In this document: piece after piece, positions 12,936-25,196 of the stretch
How positions within the stretch are numbered: the first letter of the stretch is position 1
How the letters are laid out: each line of letters opens with the position of its first letter
Source of the DNA: Buddleja alternifolia
Lineage: Eukaryota > Streptophyta > Magnoliopsida > Lamiales > Scrophulariaceae
Direction of reading: 5' to 3'
NCBI GenBank assembly: GCA_019426215.1
Contig: CM033401.1
Coordinates: 11,971,134-12,035,133 of the forward strand
DNA: 64,000 nt
The notes under the pieces: generated by a model
Database searches by the model: none
What the model saw: the letters and a program-made list of their open reading frames with translations, nothing else
Told to the model about the DNA's origin: nothing
Position numbers and translations under genes: made by a program

Positions 12936-14382
12936 TGATAGGTGTGAGATTTACATGTTTTAGAGCCCCATATTTATGTTATTTACATTGGTTTATGCAT
13001 GATTTATGCCACATATGAATTTAATTTGTGTGCTTATTGAGTAAAGGTGGAAAATCATTGCAATTGAGAAAAATTGGACGGAAATGCAGACTTTAAGAGT
13101 ATTTAGAGATGGAATTTGACAAATATTTCTTCTAAAAAGTTGTAGAGATCTGTCTTATCTTCACGTAGCAACATGAATCATCCAAATCGGAGATCTGTGG
13201 AGACAGTTATGAAGGAAGCAAGATTTCTGCACAGAAGGGAAAATGAATCTGTTTCTAACGTTCGAACGTTAGCTTGTGGACGTTCGAACGTTGTGTCTGA
13301 CAGGAAAAATAGCAAATTTTTAGAAATTTCCAATTCTAATTTAAGTTGGAGTCTTCCCCTTCCACCCTTATATGTAGTAGATCAGTTCTCTAGGGTTTAA
13401 GAGATGAAATACACATAGAATAGAGCCCTAATGGGGTTTAGACATAGTTTTTACATAGTTATGAAGATTTTCAAAAACCATTGAAGGTGAAGAAATCAAG
13501 AAGCATGGAAGAGATAAAGATCGAAGTTCAACCATAAAAAATACGAGGGAGTTTCTTAGATTTAGATTTATTTTTGTCTATGAATATCAATCTTAATTTA
13601 AGTTTCTATCTTTTATCTTTTATGATAAATTAGATTCTTCGAACCAAGGCCATGTTGAGGCTAAATTATGATATTTGAGTTATAAATTGTGTTTTTCAGA
13701 TTAATTCTATTGTTATTTTGTGTATTGATTTTGTGCTTTAATTCCAATTATATGCTTGATCACCATATGCTTGCTAATTATCCTAATTTATTCATTCGAG
13801 AGAATATAGATTAGGGTTCAAAGGAATCATCACATCATCCAAAAAACATGAGGAATTCCTCCTAGGGATAGGTATAGATTCCCGGGTGCAGTTAGCCGGA
13901 TTTATCCGGGGAAATAAAACGTGAATGCATGGTTAATGATTTGATTCTCGGATAGACGTATTTAGAGAATCATCACTTAGTCATAGGATTATTACAGCCG
14001 AGACATTGGGTAGTAGTTAATTAAGAAATTTCCACCAAAGCAACAGTAGTCTAATAATATAAGAACATGTTTATAATGAAAATTGATTAATTTATGCCAA
14101 CACATGTGTCTTAGTTGCTCTCTTCCATAGCTATCTTGATTTCGACATCTTGTTTCTTGTATCTTGCTTCCATAATATTTGAGTTAATTCTTGTTTTAGT
14201 TTATTTTATTGCTTTTAAAATCTTTAAATCTTTAGTGTTAGTTTAATTGTTGCTTGCTTTAAATTCAAAAAGTCTAAAATACAAGTCTCTGTGGGATTGA
14301 TAATCCGGACTTAAAAATCTACTTTATTACTACACACGAACAGTCCACTTGCTGTGCAAACACGTGAAGATTTCTCGTGTCA
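12936..14382 (+). mobile_element. Solo LTR with 5-bp target duplication AGTAT
   Basis: A 1447-bp block starts TGATAGGTGTG and ends CTCGTGTCA. It is flanked by AGTAT at 12931-12935 and 14383-14387. TG...CA termini and a 5-bp duplication are what LTR-retrotransposon integration leaves, and the absence of an internal region means LTR-LTR recombination removed the body. The tail holds the CTCTGTGGGATTGATAATCC type sequence common near plant LTR ends. A truncated relative lies inside the CACTA element on the opposite strand. The 75-codon frame at 13173 is within the LTR and is not a gene. Confidence 0.88.
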
Positions 14383-14760
14383 AGTATAATTAAACTAGCA
14401 TCATATTATACTAAAGAGGTTCAAGAAAATACTTGTGGTGTAGATGAACTTAGAGGCACGACTCTTGGAGTGCTTGAAGAGGGATTTATCTAAGAACTGG
14501 GAAAAGAGATTGAAGACGTGCGATCGAGATCAAGCTCACGACTCCAAGAAAGTGAAAGGGTTGTTTTTTCAATTACTAGAGAAATATTAAGAGTTTATTT
14601 TGACACAACTTCACATGTTATAATGACTTAAAAAAACCCCTTAGCATGTGTTCATGTAATTCGATGTGCCATGTAAAATTGTGCACTTTGATTAAATTTT
14701 TGTTATTTGCTTCCGCTGCACATGCACGAAATGGGTAAACCATGCCTGGTTAGTCCAACA

Positions 14761-16339
14761 TTTGTTAGTACGTATACATCTACAAATTATCCATCCCATA
14801 ATGAGAATGCTAGGCCAATTTTTGGGGAGTGCGCTTATTGCCACATTCATTGCCGAAGTACAAAGATTTAGTAATCCTAATACGAGCTAGTGGGATGTGG
14901 CCAGCATGTCATGTCCCCAAAATTGAGCACCATGATGGCCATGTGTCTAAGTCCAATAGAGTCGAAGACACGGAGCCCATAGATTCAATGCAATACTAAA
15001 TAAAATTCCAAACACCTCTCTTATGAAGAAACTGAAAACTAAACTAGAGTTCTAAACTAACGTCTAAGTTGAAAATAAACTCAAATCTATTCAATATTCT
15101 TAATTAAAATACTAAAGGTGTCATAACTCAAGGATCGAAAATCCTCACAACTATCGAAAAAGTTCGTTTCACTCTTTTGAATCAACTGTACTTTCTATAA
15201 AAAAAAACTCAAGTCGTTGTATGAGCGACAAAATCGCACAATAAGTTGTTCCCACACCTTCTACCGGTCTATATCATGTTAAATAAGATCAAGCGGAAAC
15301 ATGATTTGTTGCATTTTACTTAAGCAAACTACTTTTCTTTAAGAGATGTTTCATTTTATAAATTATGCATATAGCATGTGATCATATTTCTTAAATAGCA
15401 TGTGATCGTATTTCTAATTGCTAATTACGATTGTTGATTCGATTGTTAATTACGATTGTTGATTCGATATCCAATGTAATAATGTAACCGTTTCATTAAA
15501 AAAAATAGCATGTGATCGTATTTCTTAAACAAGTTATACAAATGTTCAAAGTTACACATAGATCAACTAAATCAATGGAGTAATTTATACTCTTGAACTT
15601 CTAATAACCCTAGTTGGTGTAACTTGATCAAGACATAACAAATTATCCTGCAAGGTAGGTCAAAACTATTATTAATTCGCCGTAGTAGGGCTCAAAGGTT
15701 CAAAAACTGCTATTAATTTCCCGCGTGAGGCTTAAAGATTTGAACACTAAAATTTAAAGCCCTACATGAGGCTGGAACTAGTTCCTATTGACATATTCTA
15801 ACAATTTCATAGAATATAAGCGTATCATGATTCATTCATAATTTCAAAAAAAAAAAAATCTTTTATCATAAACAAATTCACAGTTTTACAAAAGAGAGAT
15901 CAGATGGTAACACTTAATATATGAAATATCAAACTAGCCATCTCAAGACCTATTTTTGTCAAAATAGTTTTACACAAAACAATCATGGAGTTTTGAATAA
16001 AACACTGTAACGGAAACATAGAAGAGAACAACTACTTACTATTTTAAAAATTCGTCCTTAACTAAACGTCAATTGGGCTTCCTGTATCCTATAACATGAG
16101 ATTTTAAAGTTTAAATCCTAAGTGTAACCCCAAATACCAGAGGAAAATAACTAGATATTTGAATGCCTCTACCTCACGAATAACCCGAGCTTGAATAGCA
16201 ACAGCCTCCTCAAATTCTTCTTCTATATCAATTCTCTAAGCTTGGATAAAATTTGAGAGAAAATTATGAAAAATAGGTGTACTTTTCAAAGGTATGCATT
16301 GAGGGTGTTTAAAGGGGATTATAAGGTTCAATTTGGGGC
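14761..16339. other. Repeat-derived intergenic sequence, no gene
   Basis: No coding region recognised. Local repetition (AGCATGTGATCGTATTTCTT and GATTGTTGATTCGAT, each two or three times near 15385-15530) suggests transposon debris. Confidence 0.4.
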
Positions 16340-16620
16340 GTTTCAGTAGGTCTATGATACCATTTGTCACGCCCCGTGGTTGCGGCCCTATTTGAAGCGA
16401 GAATTGCCTCCAAACCCACTCAGTGCACCTTGAAATTAAGCTCTGAAACACATACTTAAAAGGGATATCTAATCAGGTACACGAGTTATTTGGCCAATGC
16501 TTATAAGTGCTTTGCCTTTTCAATTCTTAATATATGTGGGATAGTGTATCATAATCACACCTCCTAAAAAATGTGATGTCCTTGTCTCAGCGTGGCACAA
16601 CTCATGATCAGTCTCCAGGG
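16340..16620 (-). repeat. Dispersed repeat related to 48378-49265
   Basis: On the minus strand it contains GGGGCGTGACAAATGG and GGAGGTGTGATTATGATACA. These match GGGGGCGTGACAAATGG and GGAGGTGTGATTGTGATATC in the direct repeat at 48378-49265. The order is different strand but the same family. Probably an LTR or a non-autonomous retroelement fragment; no coding. Confidence 0.55.
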
Positions 16621-16744
16621 TTCAAGACTCTATAGATGACCTTACGGGTTCAAGAGGTTGTCTCCTACAGGTTAAAAAAGGTTATTCCTAGCTAAAAACT
16701 GATTTTCTCACTTTTTCCATGATAAACAAAAATCTTTAAGATGA

Positions 16745-16782
<38 letters not shown>

Positions 16783-17273
16783 TCCAATTGAACCCTAAAA
16801 TTCTAAGTGAAGTACTGTAGAGTGGAGAATTGCGTTAGAATTTGGATGGAATAAAAGTTCCTCTTCCTAGCTAAGAAAGGTTGGCGATATATGTTCTTTT
16901 CTTTACTCCTTTATGCAAGCGCTTTTAAGTTGTATATACATGAATATACGTATATTTATTGTATCATATATGTATATCTTAAAAATAATAATTACTATTT
17001 ACTTAAACTACTCATAGCTCCATAAATTTACTTAAAATCGAGCCCTTCAATGGATTTATTTCTTTACACTCGTAGAATCTTAATGCCTCATTTAACAAGA
17101 AATTTATCTTTCATTTCTCTGAACTGTTCTATCTTGTATTATCTAGCTTGTTTTATTTTTTCATCTTCAACGATTTCTTCAAAAATATGCATCAGTCGCA
17201 TAAAAGACAATTGGAACTTGGAAGTACTATCATGATTTTTGAATTGGGAAATCATCCTCTTATTCATCTTTCC

Positions 17274-18070
17274 TTTTTTTTTTTTTTTTTGGAACGAATA
17301 AGCGTATTTCATTAACTCGAAAAATCTTTACAAACATACCCAGGCATACCTGGTTCTACCCACTATCATATTTACAATGGACCACATTCACAATTTTCTC
17401 TACCACGGTATTTATATCTTCACTATTACTAAGAAAAATTACTATGTTCCTTTCTAACCATAAAGTATATATTATAGCAGCAAACATAGCACGTTTCTTG
17501 CTACAAAGCATTGACTTGCCTTTGTTAATCCTTCGAATCCATGTAATGGCCCCATCCCAATCAAACTGTTTACAATTTATCCCCATTCTCCTCCAACATT
17601 TCATAACCACCTCCTTTGTATACTCACATTGAAAGAATAAATGATTTCTACTTTCATCAGCTTGCCTACACAGCACACATCTTGCATCTTAAATATCTTT
17701 CCACTTCATAATCCTATCCATAGTTTTCAATTTATTGTACACGGCCATCCAAAGAATAAACCTATGTCTCTCAATGATCCCCTTGCCCCAAACAACATTC
17801 TTCCACATCACTTCCTCACAATGTTCCATAGAATGATCATATGCACTTTTTATAGAAAATTTCCCCAACTTCCACTTATTCTGCATGACATCGACTGCGT
17901 CCAGAAATCTACCACGAATGCTTAATAGTTTCTTCCAAAACCAGGAGCATGAGTTTTTAATGCCCACTATCCAAACATTTCCTTGTTTTATGTAATATGC
18001 ATGTACCCAATGAATCCACATCGAATCCTTATTCACCTTTTCTGTTCCCCAAAAAATGACCATTATGGTG
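17274..18070 (-). pseudogene. 5'-truncated L1-type LINE, end of ORF2 (zf-RVT region)
   Basis: On the minus strand a frame of about 236 codons (18063 down to 17356) reads as the C-terminal part of a plant L1-clade ORF2. It has the zinc-binding RVT region with CVLCRQADESRNHLFFQCEY (Cys-x2-Cys ... His ... Cys) and, upstream, FSIKSAYDHS and HRFILWMAVYNKLKTMDRI. One in-frame TAA at 17689-17691 interrupts it just before the zinc motif. Downstream on the minus strand, T-rich 17277-17294 is the poly(A) tail. The reverse transcriptase and endonuclease domains are missing, as expected from incomplete target-primed reverse transcription. No clear target duplication found. Confidence 0.85.
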
Positions 18071-19308
18071 AACTAGTTCAGGTAATGACCCACCAAGAAG
18101 TAAATATCAAATTAAATGGATAGGCTACTAATAATTGCACCAATCAAAGGCCATGAGTGACAATCTACAAAAAATGTGCTAATAAACCTAACTAGCAACT
18201 TGCAAGTGGTCCAGATGACACATTAAAAGGAGCCCACGAAACAAAATGTAAAAGAGCTCCCAGTACTGAGAAAATTGCATTTTTCCCATAATTTTGCCCA
18301 ATTTCAGTTTTAAACTCATTTGTTATAGATTTGTCATATTTTAGTTCTATAACTTTCCAAATTTCTCATCCAAAATTTAACAGTAAACTCCGTTAGTCAA
18401 CACTTTGACCTTTTTTCTTTGAGGAGAATACTTGCATAAATATATTCATAATGAATTATATTCACTTTCACGATATTTCTATTCAATATTATGTGATGCT
18501 TACGCACAAAATTGAGCCTTCAGCCCGAGGACACATCGAGAAACCAAAAGAAAAAGTAGTTTACTAAAAGTTGCGAAACATAATAATTGATATTCTTTCA
18601 TGTCTTCTAATAAATTTTTGTTTTATTGGTATAGTCATCCAATATCATGTCGATAAATCTTTAATTTGATCTATTTGAATAAAATTTTGAAAAATATTGA
18701 TATTAATTTTTAGTATGTTCATGCATATGATCATTAATTTATGATTGATTTACCATTAACATCCTATTTTTCCTCCTTGTGGCCCATACAAGTAGATCTA
18801 TTTCTTTGGTCCTATCACTCTTTCTGATAATCTAGAAAATATAACGAAGTCAAAAAGTACGGACGGGAAAGAGCTAATATAATTCCAGAGTCTTCATTTT
18901 TAAATGGAATTTCATATAATATATTCTTTATTATGAGATTAAAAATACAAAAATAAATGAAAACAACTTATTACATAAGTATACTCGTATATATGATTTT
19001 TTTGTACTTTACTATAATACATTCTATTCTCACTCAGACTAGTGTGATTTTATTTTCAAGTTTTTTTTTTTAATTCTAATAACTTTTCTTTTTTACTTTC
19101 CCAATATATTATCCTTCCTGACGGTTGAGAACTAACCCCTCAAGATATTGTCAAGACATTTCCTAAAAAAAAATTTATGCATACACAATGACTCATAAAC
19201 GAGATATAATATATGTTCAAAACGATCAGGATCCCCTTCTATTCAGGCCAACCTCTTCTGGTTAATAACTTCGAATACATATCAACTTCTATAGATAGAA
19301 TGAAAATC
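18071..19308. other. AT-rich intergenic sequence
   Basis: No gene seen. At 18270-18420 is another segment starting GAAAATTGCATTTTTCCC, similar to the inverted-repeat ends at 6245 and 19309, probably a degraded member of that family. Confidence 0.4.
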
Positions 19309-20268
19309 GGCTAAATTGCATTTTTTGTACACTAAAGAACCTTGTACATTTTTTTCAAATAAAAAGTGGCATGTTGTCAATTTCAGTACACTCCGGTGAG
19401 AAATTTGATAGTTGAAGTACAAATTACGTCGAAAAATTCAAATTTTTGGGGAAATACCTACTTGGCACCCAAATTTGGAGGTAAATGAGGAGAAATGTTA
19501 AAATTACCCTCAACTCCCATTTGAAGACAAAATTGAAAAACAAATAGAAAGTTTTGAAATTGTATATTTGAAACTAAATTTTAATTTAAAAAATAATTTT
19601 TTGTTAAAAAATAAATTAATTTAATATTTAGAAAAATACAAATATAGGTAGAAAATTTTCAAAATATCTGTAAAAAAATATTTTAAATATTAAAGAAATT
19701 TTAATAAAATTATTTTTAAGGGCGAATTTTTTTGCCCGTTGCCAAATCAGAAGAATAAAATAAAATTAGAAAACAAAATTAAAATCAAAACTCTTTTAAA
19801 ATTAGAAAATATTAGTAAAAATCAGAATGTCATATTATAATTTAAATTAATTTATAAATTTAATATTATCTATAGATATATTAATTATACAAATTAATTT
19901 ATATCAACAAAAGCAAAAAGAACTTAGAAAAATATTTGAATTAAAATTTTCAGAAATATCAAATAACTTCAACAAAACAAAGAAAAATGGAAACAAAACA
20001 AGGTTAAAGTATTTGTGTTAAATCCCAAAATTAAAAGTCATTTTTCCCTGCATATGCGAAAATCCGCAAATTGAAGGTTAATTTTCAAGCTAAATGAAAA
20101 GGTCCCCAAATTCAAATCAATCTTCCTGTTAAATGACATCGTTTTGGGACAAAATTTGTACTCAAATTGCCAAATTTCACGCTGGACTATACTCAAATTA
20201 TCAATGTGCCACTTCTTGTCTTGAAAAAAAAATATGGTCCTTTAGTGTATCAAAAATGCAATTTGACC
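19309..20268. mobile_element. Terminal-inverted-repeat element, Mutator-like
   Basis: A 960-bp block starts GGCTAAATTGCATTTTTTGT followed by ACACTAAAGAACC. Its end on the minus strand is GGTCAAATTGCATTTTTGAT followed by ACACTAAAGGACC, so the inverted repeats extend at least 33 bases with few mismatches. Further inside, 'AAGTGGCATGTTG' and 'CAATGTGCCACTT' continue the pairing. Flanks (ATGAAAATC and ATGAAATCC) are an imperfect candidate target duplication. There is no transposase. Long inverted repeats favour the Mutator superfamily, but the assignment is tentative. Confidence 0.75.
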
Positions 20269-20430
20269 GATGAAATCCTATCTCGAGAAATTGATCATTG
20301 GGTATTCAGGCATGTCACGCCTTAAAAAATAAAAAGAACAAAAAAGAAAAAAAATATATGGTCCTTTGGTGTACAAAAAATACAAGTTGGCCAATGAAAT
20401 CCTAACTCAAGAGATTGATCATTGGGTAGT
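20233..20430. repeat. Direct duplication of the element's right end
   Basis: The right terminus plus its flank (ATATGGTCCTTTAGTGTATC through GAGAAATTGATCATTGGGTA) is repeated about 125 bases further on (ATATGGTCCTTTGGTGTACA through GAGATTGATCATTGGGTA) with scattered differences. A local tandem duplication spanning the insertion boundary. Confidence 0.85.
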
Positions 20431-20584
20431 TTTAACTTATATATCCTTATATATAAATGTATTAAAACAATTTAATTAAAAAATTTATGTATATTAACCG
20501 ATTGATCAATATTGTTTTTGAATATATGTTTTTTAACACCGAATATAATTTATTTAGTTTTTGATAAAAACCAAATATAATATT

Positions 20585-22020
20585 GGGGGAAAATTATTGT
20601 TTAGGCCGGGAATAGGAAAATTTCAAATTTATAAAGACACAACAACTCTTAACTAATTTTGGAGAAGGGATTTCTAAACTTTACAAATTATTAAAATGGT
20701 AAATTCAATGCAAAATCATATTTGTGTCACCTATTTCATCTTTTTTTTTTACTATCCATATTTTTCACTTATTAATGTTTCGTTCATCACAAATGAAGTT
20801 TAGCTTTTTTTTACTTACAAAACTACCCAATAGATTTATCAAAAAATGTAAGTAATATTCTATTGTATATTTCAAGCAAATTATTAAAATGACAAACTCA
20901 ATGCAAAATTATTTTGTCTTATCCACTTCGTATGTTCCTAGAAAAATACAAATTATCCACTCACTTAATTTTCTTTCATAACTAATTAAAGTTTATTATC
21001 TTCATTTTTACAAATTGACTCATCACATTGAATAAAAAATGTAATATATGTTGGAAAACAATTGTACAACACATCTAAAAATTTAAAATAATTGAAAATA
21101 ATATTATATTAGTTTTTCTTTATAAATAAAGATTTTGTATTCGTGCAACACCATATTTTTTTTATGATAACTTCATCATCTATGGCCTTGTTATTAAATA
21201 CATTTAACTATATCCCTTGAACAATTTTAATTACAAATACTCAACCTTGAGTTAATAATATTTTTAATTCATAACCTAGATTTAAATAATATTTTCACGC
21301 AGCAAAGCATGCAATTTCAAGTATGATCATACAAACAATCATCAAGGATAAATGTGATAGAAAGCTATGCAAATTTTGACATTATTCATAATGAAATGAT
21401 TAGAAAAAATTCATATGCGTGATTTTTTCAATTAAGATATTATCCATGAAATGATAATTTACTTATGATAATTTGATGTATCATAGGGCTAATTATTTTA
21501 ATTATTATTTTTTCATAATATGAAGTATCATATGGTTTATAAAGCATCATTTTCCGAAGTCATTTAAAATATCATAACTGCATTTTTTGGTGTACTATCT
21601 AATATTTTCTTAATCTCTTATTTCTTTTTACATGACTACAACTTCTAAAGTTGTTACTTGTAAATAAATTAAAAACTTTATTTAATGTAATTTTAATTTA
21701 TCTTAAAGTATTTGTAATTGTTGTAAATTTATTTCAGACATACAATAAAATATGACTTGCATTTTTTGATAAACCTATTGGGTAGCTTTATAAAGGAAAA
21801 AAAATTTAAACTTCATTTGTGATGAACGAAAAATTAAAAAGTGAAGAATATGGATAATTAAAAAAAAAAGATGAAATAGGTGACACAAATATGAATTTGC
21901 ATTGAATTTACCATTTTATTAATTTGTAAAATTTAGGAATCCCTTCTCCCTAATTACTAAAGAAGTATTGTGTCTTTATAAATTTGAAATCTTCTTATTC
22001 CCTAAACAATGATTTTCCCT
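20585..22020. mobile_element. Mutator-like element with long TIRs and 9-bp target duplication
   Basis: A 1436-bp element is flanked by the perfect 9-bp repeat TATAATATT (20576-20584 and 22021-22029). The left end GGGGGAAAATTATTGTTTAG is the inverse of the right end. Pairing continues for roughly 260 bases, for example GGTGACACAAATATGAATTT near 21880 against the complement of the sequence near 20720, and GTTCATCACAAATGAAG near 20790 against CTTCATTTGTGATGAAC near 21815. A 9-bp duplication with very long TIRs is diagnostic of Mutator-like elements. The interior is AT-rich with no transposase frame, so it is non-autonomous. Confidence 0.9.
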
Positions 22021-22439
22021 ATAATATTCCATGGCCCGCATCTAGTACTTCTTGTTTCTTTTTGGAGTCGCCAAAATAACTTTCCATTTGTTAACAATAT
22101 CTCTTTTTTTTCTTCTAATCTACTCACTTAAATGTAATGCATACTCCTTTTTAAATTTTATATCTCATCTAAAACTTATAATTTAGTCAAAACAGATAGT
22201 TCAACTCGGGATTGATGAAATGTTATTTTAGTTGAGCGAACTTATGTTATTATTGATTTTCATCTCAAGTCATCTCTAACACCTGATATTTAGACAAAGT
22301 GCTATAGTTTTAAGAACTCTATTAAAAAAATTATTATATCTTTTGATGTATAATTAACTTTCTAAAGCCCTTTCTCTGAGCAGTTTTAGACAATGTAAGA
22401 ATCTACATTTTGAATGCACTTTCTCTAAGGAATGTCAGT

Positions 22440-22807
22440 TGATTCTATTTCGTCAGGTACGGTTTACTTGGCCTCGAGTTGATTGGCCGATGGGGATCGA
22501 TCGAGTTGCTAGTAAACGGTGGGGGTAACCACTTGGTGAATGTTTTTTATTGAGCCCTATTAGCCGCGAATGTTTATGTTATATGGCAAGAGCAATTTCA
22601 ATGGAAGATCGGAATCTTCACATAAGGTTGCATATCACGCATTGGATATTGTGGAGAATCGTCTAACCACTCTTAGTTAAGTTGATAGCATTCAAAGTGT
22701 AGGTATGAGGCGGCTTTGGACAATTGCTTGGTAGCTAGTTTGCTTCTTTTTCCCTTCGATCAGTTTCGGCTAGATTGGTGCTAGGCTTTGTGTCTAACCC
22801 ATGGTCT
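22440..22807 (+). pseudogene. LINE ORF2 3' end fragment
   Basis: Plus-strand reading gives ANVYVIWQERNFNGRSESSH, then KVAYHALDIVENRL and RRLWTIAW, a pattern seen at the C-terminal end of plant L1-type ORF2 proteins. It contains stops and frame changes. The rest of its 3' region (SLELYVWDPSSGVMYSF-like text) continues after the insertion, at 23578-23660. Confidence 0.65.
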
Positions 22808-23577
22808 TAAATTTCGATCGAAATTGCGATATTTCGACTGAAAGTTTAGATTTTCTAGGGTCCCAAAGCGAATTTTCACTTTCCATACAATTTTACAGAA
22901 TATCCGTCGAAATTTCGACCGAAACCCAAAATTTTCCAAAATTTTAAAACAGGATTAAATTAATTTGCAGAATATCCACCGAAATTTCGACTGAAACCCA
23001 AAATTTTCCGAAATTTTCATCGAAATCCGGAATTTCCCAAAATTTAAAGATAATATTAAATTATTTATCTCTTATTTAAAAAATTATGTTTAATTATAAC
23101 ATGTAAAAATTAATTTTAGATATTCTTTTTCTTTCTCTGGGACCACAATTATCGAGTATGAAAAATTAATATGAGACGGAATATAACAATTTTAATCCTA
23201 GAAATTTCATATGATTTCGAAAAATATATTTTATGAAATATGTGTATTGTTGTAGAGTCTTAAAGCTATTTATTTATTAATTTACTTCAAAATCCTACTA
23301 ATTTTAAAATTTCAGCACAAATTTTACTCATATTAATTAACAAAGCTCACTATATATACATTATACACACAATATTATTAATGTAAAAAATGCATAATAA
23401 TGTAAATTAAAGATACCCAAAATTTCATTTAAAATTTTCAATTATTTCTATAAATTTATATGGTTTCTCTAGAATCGGAACCGAAATTATGGATATCCTC
23501 AAAATTTCCGTCGAAATTTTCGTAAATTTAATACATCGAAATCTACAATGAAATGATTATTTAATACGGTCTAGCCT
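22808..23577. mobile_element. 770-bp insertion splitting the LINE 3' end
   Basis: The LINE sequence is continuous if 22808-23577 is removed. The 5-base string GGTCT is present on both sides (22803-22807 and 23578-23582), which may be the target duplication. The insert is AT-rich with repeated CGAAATTTCGAC and CCCAAAATTTTCC motifs on its left side and complementary motifs (CCGTCGAAATTTTCG) at its right, so it can partly fold back. The ends are not TG...CA. Family not identified. Confidence 0.5.
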
Positions 23578-23582
23578 GGAGC

Positions 23583-24277
23583 TGTATGTTTGGGATCCCT
23601 CTTCCGGGGTGATGTACTCTTTCTTATTCTATATATATGAATTTGTCTTTTCAAAAGGAAAAATCTACATGTATATTTTATTTCTACTTAATTATTTTTC
23701 TAGTACTAAGAGTTTCTTTTTCCTTGATCAATCATTATCATGTTATACTTAACACAGGTTTGAACACATAAAATATTTTGATTTATCTAAATAAACTTGC
23801 CACAAGAATATTAATATATTTTCTAGCATGTTCATGTATATAATAGTTAATCTACATATCTTTCTGGATTTGTCACTTAAAATCGTCTTTTAATTTGTTT
23901 GTGATCTACACAAGTAGATTTATTGATTTTGTCCTATCACTACTTTTAATAGTATTGAAGATATAATATAAATCAATTTACGTACTTCTATATGCAATAA
24001 TATACGTAATATATTTTTTATTATGAGAATTTAAAGACAAAACCAATGTAAACATCATATTACATAACAATAATCGTGTCTATATATGATTTTTTCCAAA
24101 TTAAGTACAAATACGTCATATTTTCACTAAAATTACTTAAAAGACTTTATTTTCAAACACATAATAAGGAGTCCACGCAGAAATTAGCTTCCTGAGTTTT
24201 ATATTTTGGCCTAAAATGGATACAATTTCTATCGATGTGTATAGTTTCTATAACAATGTTTCATTAATTCGAAACAA
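23583..24277. other. AT-rich intergenic sequence
   Basis: The first about 80 bases are the LINE tail. The rest shows no coding sequence or recognisable repeat. Confidence 0.4.
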
Positions 24278-24472
24278 CCCCCCCCCCCCCAAAAAAAAAA
24301 CCCTATTATGTATTCATCACATTAATACCTTCTATGTTTCCAAATCTTACTCTCTTTCTTTTTTTGGATTCCCCCCCCCCCCCCCCACCCAAAAAAAAAA
24401 ACCCTATTATGTATTCATCACATTAATACCTTCTATGTTTCCAAATCTTACTCTCTTTCTTTTTTTGGATGG
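24278..24472. repeat. Tandem repeat of about 101 bp starting with poly-C tracts
   Basis: Two copies, each a C tract followed by an A tract, then CCCTATTATGTATTCATCAC through CTCTCTTTCTTTTTTTGGAT. They lie at the downstream edge of EG45 copy A. A similar poly-C tract (about 27908-27930) lies at the matching edge of copy B, so the tract probably predates the gene duplication. Confidence 0.88.
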
Positions 24473-24823
24473 AATCCAAATCTTAGTTATTGTTTCGAGC
24501 CAGCATAATATAAAGATAAATAGGCATGGACAAAAGAAGAATTTCCCTAATTTTTTCGTTAACGTAAATATACAGACAAAGCAATCCATTAATAGTTTTG
24601 CTAATTCCATACATTATTGGTACTTGACAACAGTACTTCATATAACTACTACACCAACATATTCAGGTGACGTTGTCCTTTATTCGCTCAAAATCATAAT
24701 TATTCTGCTCTTCTTTGCATCTGCAGAAAGACCTCAAACCCTGAAAGTAAAACAGGAATAATATAAGAAACTGTCTAATATAAATAATGTGACATTAACA
24801 ATGAAAAAGAAAACATAATATAT

Positions 24824-25196
24824 AGATCTATGATCACTATGTCCCACTCACTCATTAAAATTAACGTTGATTTTGCCAGCATCAGTATTTGCAATTGCGG
24901 AAAACGCTTCTTGAGAGAGATCAATGGTGCCACGACAACCCCGTGGACAATAGTCCACTATTTTAACTACAACGTCTTGGCCCGTGCAAGGGTGCGACAC
25001 GCCTTTGTTCGTAGCTCCCGTGCAGGTAACTTTATAAGTTTTGCCGCATGCTGCCCCCTTCTCCCAAATTGCATCGCTAGCAGCGGCAATCATGGTACCT
25101 TCGTCGTGATTGCCATTGCATGCTGAGGCTGTCATGCATCAAAGAATTTCAAAATTACCAATTTGAGCATTTAGGTCTAACAACAGTTTTTCAATT
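24824..25196. repeat. 373-bp tract identical to 28304-28676
   Basis: From AGATCTATGATCACT to CAGTTTTTCAATT the two paralogous regions are the same base for base. They cover the 3' flank, all of exon 2 and the first 68 bases of the intron on the minus strand. Outside the tract the copies differ clearly. Confidence 0.95.

Larger units (their letters stand above)
11168..14760 (+). mobile_element. Degenerate long LTR (Copia-type), split by a solo LTR
   Basis: Non-coding, repeat-like sequence with LTR hallmarks. It has a plus-strand TATA box (GGCTTATAAATAAGCC) near 12788 and a downstream leader. The tail is CTTCCGCTGCACATG...TAGTCCAACA, ending at 14760, the form of many plant Copia LTR ends. The left end is not certain, and the CACTA insertion at 8115-11164 may lie within it. 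The sequence is continuous across the nested solo LTR at 12936-14382. No coding potential is seen. Confidence 0.45.

Noticed and set aside
24216..24761. 181-codon plus-strand frame
   Set aside because: It runs through two poly-C/poly-A tracts and a direct duplication; low complexity and no recognisable domain.
24830..25126. 98-codon plus-strand frame, repeated at 28310-28606
   Set aside because: It is the antisense of EG45 exon 2. The splice signals, signal peptide and conserved domain all lie on the minus strand.
25129..25135. ATG at 25135 as the start of a 95-residue EG45 protein
   Set aside because: This ATG overlaps the intron's ACAG acceptor. Starting there would lose the signal peptide; the spliced form joins perfectly in phase to give PPYVPSACNGN.
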